A DNA stretch of 18,995 nucleotides from Candidatus Woesearchaeota archaeon (lineage in GTDB: Archaea > Nanobdellota > Nanobdellia > Woesearchaeales > GW2011-AR9): the NCBI GenBank assembly GCA_016188105.1, contig JACPIL010000046.1, forward strand, positions 1 through 18,995. Direction: 5' to 3'. Below are positions 14,528-18,995 of the stretch, one piece after another; position 1 is the first letter of the stretch, and every line of letters begins with the position of its first letter. The translations under genes were made by a program, and so were the position numbers. Below the pieces are notes generated by a model that saw only the letters and a list, made by a program, of their open reading frames with translations, was not told the DNA's origin and searched no databases.

Positions 14528-14979
14528 TGAAACGCACCCAATTACGCAGCAAGGATGTCAGCAAAGAAGTAGAGAGCTATGATCTAGAGATCTATAAAAA
14601 AGATCAAGTAGAATTAGTTGAAGATAAATATAAAATTATTCTCATCAACAAGAAACCAGCATTCTTTTATTATGATGGAAAAGCTGTCCCAACCCTTAAA
14701 TTCCTGCAAGAGAATAATATCCTCAAGAAAATCACCGTAGATATGGGCGCAGTCAAGTTCGTGGTCAACGGAGCAGATGTCATGCGCCCTGGAATTATCG
14801 AGATTGAGGAAGGAATTGTTAAAGATCAATTTGTTTGTGTGATCGATAAAAACAATAAGAAGCCATTATCAGTGGGAATTGCACTTTTTAGTTCTGAAGA
14901 GATGAAATACATGACTTCAGGAAAAGTCATCAAGAATATCCATTATGTTGGAGATGAATTGTGGCGGATGGAAGTATGA
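14527..14979 (+). CDS. PUA-domain RNA-binding protein (DUF1947 type)
   Basis: A 150-residue protein. The N-terminal pre-PUA domain (about 1-68) resembles archaeal DUF1947 proteins, and a C-terminal PUA domain (about 69-148) carries the diagnostic VDMGAVKFVVNGADVMRPGI at 71-90. It is the archaeal relative of eukaryotic MCT-1/Tma20, which binds the ribosome and acts in translation. It probably binds tRNA or rRNA. The ATG at 14527 overlaps the leuS TGA by one base and is preferred over the GTG at 14524. The stop at 14977-14979 lies inside the start codon of the next gene, so the genes are translationally coupled. Confidence 0.9.
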   Translation: MKRTQLRSKDVSKEVESYDLEIYKKDQVELVEDKYKIILINKKPAFFYYDGKAVPTLKFLQENNILKKITVDMGAVKFVVNGADVMRPGIIEIEEGIVKDQFVCVIDKNNKKPLSVGIALFSSEEMKYMTSGKVIKNIHYVGDELWRMEV

Positions 14980-15419
14980 GTTCAAAAATATTACAAGTTC
15001 CCGATAAGAAACTTAGAGTAAAATGTAAAGAAATTCAGATTATAAATAAATCTGTGGAAAAAGAAGCGTTTGATTTGTTGGAAGCATTAAAAGAATTCGA
15101 CAGATGGTATTTTCCAGTAAATGGATTAGCAGCTAATCAAATAGGATTAAATAAAAGGATTGTTATTTTTAGAACTTGGTCAAGACAATCCATAACCATG
15201 ATAAACCCAGAGATAATTTCTAGTAGTATTATTTTTCCCTCATTAGAAATTTGTGCAAGTATCCCAAGAACTTTGAGACTTAAAAAAAGAAAACTATTAA
15301 CTACAGTTCAATACCAAGATTTACAGGGCAAGATTAAAACGCTTAAACTGTTTTGGATTAGCTCATTCACTATGCAACAAGAAATAGATCATCTTAATGG
15401 AAAATTAATAATTGACTAA
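14976..15419 (+). CDS. def: Peptide deformylase-like protein with altered metal motif
   Basis: A 147-residue member of the peptide deformylase family, which removes N-terminal formyl groups in bacteria and organelles. The three family motifs are recognisable: VNGLAANQIG at 48-57 (GxGLAAxQ), EICAS at 91-95 (EGCLS; Cys93 kept) and QEIDHLNG at 135-142 (HEIDH). The first zinc-ligand His of motif III is Gln135 (codon CAA), while Glu136 and His139 remain. Gly of motif II is Ile92. The metal site is therefore probably impaired or changed, or the enzyme acts on another substrate. Archaea do not start proteins with formyl-methionine, so a role in ordinary deformylation is unlikely. The ATG at 14976 overlaps the PUA gene stop (ATGA). 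The GTG at 14961 would add five residues and is less likely. Confidence 0.88.
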   Translation: MSSKILQVPDKKLRVKCKEIQIINKSVEKEAFDLLEALKEFDRWYFPVNGLAANQIGLNKRIVIFRTWSRQSITMINPEIISSSIIFPSLEICASIPRTLRLKKRKLLTTVQYQDLQGKIKTLKLFWISSFTMQQEIDHLNGKLIID

Positions 15420-15420
15420 C

Positions 15421-15750
15421 ATGATCACTCACAAAACCAGCCAACAAACTATCTCCAATGAAGAAATTATCTGCAAGTCTTTTCTCTCTCAAGTCCGAGG
15501 TTTAATGTTCAGGGGCAAACACAACTTAATCATGATCTTCAATAAAGAAAAAAGAATTTCCCTGCACATGTTCTTTGTCTTTTATCCCATAGATGCTCTG
15601 CTCCTCAACAAAAATAAAGAAATTGTAGAAATAAAACGTAATTTCAAGCCCTTTACTCTCTGGAATTCTAAAGAGAAAGGAAAATATGTGGTAGAGTTAG
15701 CTTTTCCGAAAGAGTATAAAGTAGGGGATAAAGTAGAGATAAACGTTTAA
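15421..15750 (+). CDS. DUF192 family protein
   Basis: A 109-residue DUF192 protein. The family core is clear: VRGLMFRG at 25-32, ISLHMFFVFYPIDALLL at 46-62 (family pattern FWMKNT-ipLDvlFl), KEIVEIKRNFKPF at 66-78, and KYVVELAFPKEY at 88-99 (family yvlElpaG). No signal peptide is present, unlike many secreted bacterial members. The biochemical role of the family is unknown; related proteins have been noted for sugar binding. The ATG lies one base after the deformylase-like stop. A TTG at 15412 would add three residues and is less likely. The gene closes the leuS operon and overlaps the convergent gene by four bases. Confidence 0.87.
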   Translation: MITHKTSQQTISNEEIICKSFLSQVRGLMFRGKHNLIMIFNKEKRISLHMFFVFYPIDALLLNKNKEIVEIKRNFKPFTLWNSKEKGKYVVELAFPKEYKVGDKVEINV

Positions 15751-16049
15751 GAACATTTGTATTTCTTTTCATGTTTCTTGTAATCTGTAAGTGCATCCAG
15801 ACATGCCTCTTCTCTGGTCGAACCACTTCCAGGTCTTGCAATGCCGCCCATAATGACATCTGCTAGTATCAATTTACTAACGACAATCTCTCTACCGATT
15901 TTCTTTTCAATTTCTTCTAATTGCTTAACACTGCCCGCAGCAGCAAGATAACCTTTCTCCGCTCTAAATTCCTGTATCCAATATCCTTCACACCATGCTT
16001 GTCGATAAATCCGTTTCAGTTCGTCAGTAACACCATCTTTTTCACTCAT
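15747..16049 (-). CDS. Unrecognised 100-aa protein downstream of lipoprotein
   Basis: A 100-residue soluble protein of unknown family. It has a helical N-terminus (DELKRIYRQAWCEGYWIQEF), a likely coiled segment (VKQLEEIEKKIGREIVVSKL) and a lysine-rich end with a Cys (KKHEKKYKCS). The ARPGSGSTREEACLDAL stretch has a short Gly/Ser loop, but I see no nucleotide-binding motif. It begins 21 bases after the stop of the lipoprotein gene and has a Shine-Dalgarno-like GAGGAGAGGT before its ATG, consistent with a second gene in that operon. Confidence 0.68.
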   Translation of the reverse strand: MSEKDGVTDELKRIYRQAWCEGYWIQEFRAEKGYLAAAGSVKQLEEIEKKIGREIVVSKLILADVIMGGIARPGSGSTREEACLDALTDYKKHEKKYKCS

Positions 16050-16057
16050 TTTTTAAG

Positions 16058-16069
16058 ACCTCTCCTCTC
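16058..16069 (-). promoter_or_regulatory. Shine-Dalgarno site of the 100-aa gene
   Basis: On the minus strand this reads AGAGGAGAGGTC, ending about eight bases before the ATG at 16049. It contrasts with the leaderless first genes of transcripts and supports operon translation of this gene. Confidence 0.55.
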
Positions 16070-16070
16070 T

Positions 16071-17333
16071 TTAATCACTTTCCAACCTTGTCGAAAATCC
16101 CATCATATATCCAGCTAAAGTTTCAAATTTCCTAGTATAAGCATGAGTTCCTGGTTCCTCTGTAAAACTATAAGTCTGGCCGTCTAAACCAACATACGTT
16201 CCTCCGGTAAACGGATAACTTGATTCTGCTCTCGCTTCCATCCCCGCAGAAAATCGTGATAAAACTGCATGGCCAAGAGGCATATCGGTGTAATAAAGTT
16301 GTTCTTGCAGAAAGAATGCATCGCCTAATTTTGCCAGCTGGGCTTCAGTTACTTTTGCAGGAATATTTCCCTGCTGCGCTTCCCTATAGCCAAGATGCTG
16401 TACCTCAGAATCTATTATCGCATGAGAAATATCAGTTTCTGCAAAACCAGAATTCTTATTCGCACCAGGCCAGCCTTCGGTATTTTTATCCATGCAAACA
16501 CTGATTTCTTCAACGATATTAGTGAATGCGTCGATATAGGCTTGATCACCGAGAATCTTTCCGACTGCAAGATAACCTGGAGCAATTTTAGCTGACATAT
16601 GCGGAGCACTACAACTTAGGTAACCACCCTCTGCTTGGCTTTTGGTCCGTAAAATATTGCGATCTAAAACCGGTTTCAACTGCTGCGCCCAGTTCGTCAA
16701 ATCAGCCATGTATTGATCACGAAGATTCTTATGTTCCCAGATAGCGTTCATAACCATGCCTGCTCCACCCGTGCCATGCGCTTCGTCCAGATAGCGAAGA
16801 ACACATACATTATTGACACAGCGATAGCCGCCAGTGCCTCCCTCCCCCTCACCTGCATACGGACATTCCTGATCACTGCTGCATGTTCCCAGTTCAGTAC
16901 CAATTATAGGAACAGTAATATCGAGGATTTCTTTTCCAATTGCAGCATAAGCATCCCGTCGTGCTTCATCATCGGTTACGTCTATTGCCCAGGAAAGCGA
17001 GAACAAATCGCCAAGAGTATGATATATTGCCCAGCCTTGCGCGCTGGAATAATCTGCCCAGTGAACAGCATTAGCTAATTTCATGAGCATATGGTTCCTG
17101 AAATCATCTCGCTGCTGCCAAACTTCTTCTTCATATCCTAAACCTTTAGTACGCATAACACTGTTCGGAGTGATAGCCAGATAAGAATATGGACTTAAAC
17201 TAGAAGAAGCAACTTCGATCCACGCCTTGTTTAGTTCGACCCCCTCGCTTGCTTTTCCTGCCAACGGATTTTTGCCTACACAACCAAATATTATCAAACA
17301 GAAAAGAACCAACACTACCACGCTCTTCTTCAT
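16071..17333 (-). CDS. Exported lipoprotein with four-Cys motif, unrecognised
   Basis: A 420-residue secreted protein. Residues 1-17 form a signal peptide with Lys2 and Lys3, a hydrophobic core and a lipobox-like IFGC (Cys18), so the mature protein is probably lipid-anchored outside the membrane. The mature part is mainly helical and Trp/Tyr/His-rich (LANAVHWADYSSAQGWAIYH near 86-105). It carries an insert with Cys151, Cys157, Cys172 and Cys177 (CSSDQEC...RCVNNVC), a Cys-rich motif common in DPANN exported proteins. The regular helical hairpins resemble an alpha/alpha-barrel of carbohydrate-active enzymes, but no catalytic motif is identified. The final part (FETLAGYMMGFSTRLESD) looks complete. 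A TATA box lies 27 bases before the ATG. The function is unknown. Confidence 0.85.
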   Translation of the reverse strand: MKKSVVVLVLFCLIIFGCVGKNPLAGKASEGVELNKAWIEVASSSLSPYSYLAITPNSVMRTKGLGYEEEVWQQRDDFRNHMLMKLANAVHWADYSSAQGWAIYHTLGDLFSLSWAIDVTDDEARRDAYAAIGKEILDITVPIIGTELGTCSSDQECPYAGEGEGGTGGYRCVNNVCVLRYLDEAHGTGGAGMVMNAIWEHKNLRDQYMADLTNWAQQLKPVLDRNILRTKSQAEGGYLSCSAPHMSAKIAPGYLAVGKILGDQAYIDAFTNIVEEISVCMDKNTEGWPGANKNSGFAETDISHAIIDSEVQHLGYREAQQGNIPAKVTEAQLAKLGDAFFLQEQLYYTDMPLGHAVLSRFSAGMEARAESSYPFTGGTYVGLDGQTYSFTEEPGTHAYTRKFETLAGYMMGFSTRLESD

Positions 17334-17356
17334 AATGCTTAAGGATGAAAAGTTTC

Positions 17357-17366
17357 TATATAAATC
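17357..17366 (-). promoter_or_regulatory. TATA box of the lipoprotein operon
   Basis: On the minus strand this is ATTTATATAG, centred about 27 bases before the ATG at 17333. It lies just outside the stop of the preceding 139-aa gene. Confidence 0.5.
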
Positions 17367-17375
17367 TAACGAAGA

Positions 17376-17795
17376 TCATGAAAACGATCTTTTCAACACA
17401 TATCCGTGCAATCTTGCATCTAACTCAAAACCATAATCATGTCCAATATACCCATGCCATTGATGAAGGAATGCTTCCAATCTAAAATGAGTTGCTCTGA
17501 GAATCTGTGTTTCCTGTAATGCTCTTTTCCACAAAGTATCAAAAGCAGCACTAATAAAAGTATAACCGTCCAAATAAGGACATTGGCCTGAAGCATGTAG
17601 TTTTGCACCACCAACCGCTCGTAGTTCTGATTCTTTATACATAATACCTTCTGATACAGTTAAATCAAGGGAATAAAACCATTCAAAAAAAGGCTGTTCC
17701 CCTTGTTCCAAGAGAACCGGTAATAAGGTAGAATCAGCTAAGGTAGCCAGAGAAACACCATTATCTCGAATCAAAATAGGTTGTGGTGATAACAT
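17376..17795 (-). CDS. Unrecognised 139-aa protein directly behind SRP RNA
   Basis: A 139-residue soluble protein with no recognised family. It has a strand-rich N-terminal half (MLSPQPILIRDNGVSLATLA), a mixed middle with one Cys (HASGQCPYLDGYTF) and a C-terminal aromatic/His stretch (HQWHGYIGHDYGFELDARLHGY). The start complementary to 17793-17795 is about 27 bases after the SRP RNA 3' end on the same strand. A GCAGGAAA sequence about 10 bases before the ATG can serve as a Shine-Dalgarno site. No TATA box fits between the RNA and the gene, so it may be expressed by read-through from the SRP RNA promoter or from a promoter hidden inside the RNA gene. Confidence 0.68.
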   Translation of the reverse strand: MLSPQPILIRDNGVSLATLADSTLLPVLLEQGEQPFFEWFYSLDLTVSEGIMYKESELRAVGGAKLHASGQCPYLDGYTFISAAFDTLWKRALQETQILRATHFRLEAFLHQWHGYIGHDYGFELDARLHGYVLKRSFS

Positions 17796-17810
17796 TTTTT
17801 TTAATTTCCT

Positions 17811-17820
17811 GCAAAAAGAT
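17811..17820 (-). terminator. Possible oligo-T terminator of the SRP RNA
   Basis: On the minus strand the sequence ATCTTTTTGC follows the predicted 3' end of the RNA. A run of five T is the simplest archaeal termination signal. It is short and overlaps the Shine-Dalgarno-like site of the next gene, so termination may be incomplete. Confidence 0.4.
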
Positions 17821-17821
17821 T

Positions 17822-18094
17822 AGGGGCACACCCGTAGTCGAATCAATCATGCCTTGAAGGTTTACCCTCGCTGCTTCTCAGGCTTGCGCTCCCCCGAACA
17901 TGAATTTTGCAGGTTAAGGCTGCTTCCTTCCGGACCTGACCTGATTCCCAACAAGTCCATCCCAGAGGACAAACCGTCGTCAAAGACAGCGAAGACCAGC
18001 AAAACATAACTGAGCCTTCTTTGGGCTTCGGCTCCGTGTAAAGTCCATTCACGGTAACAACGCAGGACTAGCGCGCCAGCCTAGCTCTCCCTCT
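17822..18094 (-). ncRNA. Signal recognition particle (SRP, 7S) RNA
   Basis: Scaffold RNA of the signal recognition particle, which brings ribosomes with secretory or membrane proteins to the membrane. The decisive element is the helix 8 core: the strand complementary to 17912-17941 contains GGTCCGGAAGGAAGCAGCC, the SRP54-binding loop. A candidate helix 6 hairpin for SRP19 has arms at 17955-17958 and 17967-17970. The 5' part (from about 18094) has the archaeal Alu-like sequences GAGCTAGGCTGG and GGAGCCGAAGCCC. The ends are estimated from a TATA box 24 bases upstream and the T-run downstream, giving about 273 nt, a little shorter than the usual 300 or so. The short ORF within it is not a gene. 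Confidence 0.93.
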
Positions 18095-18110
18095 AGTACG
18101 TAAATACTAT

Positions 18111-18123
18111 AATTTTATATAAA
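18111..18123 (-). promoter_or_regulatory. TATA box of the SRP RNA gene
   Basis: On the minus strand this is TTTATATAAAATT, centred about 24 bases before the predicted 5' end at 18094. It is a strong match, as expected for a highly expressed RNA. Confidence 0.65.
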
Positions 18124-18159
18124 GATTTGGGTAACTCTCATCCTTAATAAAACTCCAAA

Positions 18160-18180
18160 CATTTTTAAATACTTTTTAAA
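18160..18180 (+). promoter_or_regulatory. TATA box region of topA
   Basis: Two A/T-rich elements, CATTTTTAAATA and CTTTTTAAA, lie about 30 and 17 bases before the topA ATG at 18193. The first is at the archaeal distance for a nearly leaderless mRNA. The SRP RNA promoter faces the other way about 40 bases upstream. Confidence 0.45.
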
Positions 18181-18192
18181 ATCCTTATAAAC

Positions 18193-18995
18193 ATGACTGA
18201 ATTGATCATAACGGAGAAACCCAGCTCGGCAGAAAAAGTAGCCTTTGCACTAGCCGAAGGAAAACCAGTCAAAAAGAAGAACAAGCAATGTTCCTACTTC
18301 GAATTAAAACATGCCGATAAAGACATCATTGTTACCTCCGCGGTCGGACATCTCTACGGCTTGTCAGAAAAGAATAAAGGAAGCTGGACTTATCCGGTAT
18401 TTGATATTATCTGGGAACCTACTTACAAAACTTCTAAAGAAGCACACTATGTCAAGGATTACATTGACACCATCACCATGCTCAGTTCTAAAGCAGACGA
18501 GTTTACTATCGCCTGCGACTACGATGTTGAGGGAGAAGTAATTGGATTAAATGTGGTCCGCTTTGCCTGTAAAAAGAAAGATGCACATCGAATGAAATTT
18601 TCCACCTTAACTAAAGGTGATCTAGTAGAAGCATATGAACAGAAGATGGATCATCTGGATTGGGGACAAGCTAATGCTGGTGAAACCAGACACAAATTAG
18701 ATTGGTTCTATGGTATTAATCTTTCGCGCGCACTGACCAGTTCAGTAAAAGCAGCTGGGTCGTTTAAAGTCATGTCAATTGGAAGAGTACAAGGTCCAGC
18801 CCTAAAACTTCTCGTGGATAGAGAAAAAGAAGTGCAAGCCTTCAAGCCAGAACCATTCTGGCGGATTTCTTTCCAAGGAAAATACAAAACTTCTCAAATA
18901 GAAGCATGGCATAAAGAGGAAAAAATTTTCCAGGAAGAAAAAGTAAAACACATTCTCGCTAAAATAAAAAATGCTACTGAAGCAACTATTTCCGA
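18193..18995 (+). CDS. topA: DNA topoisomerase I, archaeal type IA (3' end outside window)
   Basis: Relaxes supercoiled DNA by single-strand cleavage and passage. About 267 N-terminal residues are present. The Toprim domain begins LIITEKPSSAEKVAFAL (catalytic Glu8), with TSAVGHLYGL at 48-57 and the DxDxE metal motif CDYDVEGE at 108-115 (Asp109, Asp111, Glu113). ETRHKLDWFYGINLSRAL follows, and IGRVQGPAL near 196-204 is the family's conserved loop. The catalytic Tyr and the zinc-finger region lie beyond the window. The start was taken at the ATG 18193-18195, because MTELIITEK gives the expected N-terminus and a TATA-like box lies about 30 bases upstream. Confidence 0.97.
   Translation, partial: MTELIITEKPSSAEKVAFALAEGKPVKKKNKQCSYFELKHADKDIIVTSAVGHLYGLSEKNKGSWTYPVFDIIWEPTYKTSKEAHYVKDYIDTITMLSSKADEFTIACDYDVEGEVIGLNVVRFACKKKDAHRMKFSTLTKGDLVEAYEQKMDHLDWGQANAGETRHKLDWFYGINLSRALTSSVKAAGSFKVMSIGRVQGPALKLLVDREKEVQAFKPEPFWRISFQGKYKTSQIEAWHKEEKIFQEEKVKHILAKIKNATEATIS

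Noticed and set aside
17843..18052. 69-codon open frame on the minus strand
   Set aside because: It lies wholly inside the SRP RNA, including the helix 8 sequence, so the open frame is accidental.
1..18995. CRISPR array, insertion sequence, integrase or prophage
   Set aside because: No regularly spaced repeats, terminal inverted repeats or transposase/integrase motifs were seen. The content is ordinary chromosome with a few accessory genes.

Overview
The window reads as a compact archaeal chromosome segment. Evidence: an archaeal-type ThrRS with the D-aminoacyl-tRNA deacylase-like N-terminal editing domain, an archaeal-type LeuRS, a type IA topoisomerase in its archaeal form, an archaeal SRP (7S) RNA, a DUF1947/PUA RNA-binding protein, and A/T-rich TATA boxes about 22-33 bases before most start codons, implying leaderless transcripts. 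The small, tightly packed genes, the acidic Zn-ribbon protein and the exported lipoprotein with a four-Cys motif suggest a DPANN lineage (Woesearchaeota/Pacearchaeota-like). That placement is an inference.

Layout. 1-3278 (minus strand): the 5' part of thrS (its 3' end is outside the window), an unrecognised 155-aa protein, and a THUMP-like class I methyltransferase. 3375-7257 (plus): a tandem-domain PhnB-like VOC protein, a Doc-type toxin gene with an overlapping 39-codon ORF as candidate antitoxin, a DoxX-like membrane protein, and a PIG-L deacetylase overlapping a GT4 glycosyltransferase. 7248-11633: a two-TM membrane protein (minus), an acidic TRASH-like Zn protein (plus), polX (minus), a NUDIX hydrolase (plus), and a two-gene operon of unrecognised proteins (minus). 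11711-15750 (plus): a run of four genes that touch or overlap, leuS, PUA protein, peptide deformylase-like protein, DUF192 protein. 15747-18094 (minus): a 100-aa orphan, a lipoprotein, a 139-aa orphan and the SRP RNA. 18193-end (plus): the 5' part of topA.

Themes are translation and protein targeting (ThrRS, LeuRS, PUA protein, deformylase-like protein, SRP RNA), DNA maintenance (PolX, TopA, NUDIX), and surface sugar or lipid modification (PIG-L plus GT4). The points most worth a second look are the deformylase-like protein whose first zinc-ligand His is Gln, the Doc toxin with an unusual downstream partner, the gene starting right behind the SRP RNA, and the two-gene orphan operon. I saw no CRISPR array, insertion sequence or tRNA gene. 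No stretch longer than about 300 bases lacks an RNA or protein gene.
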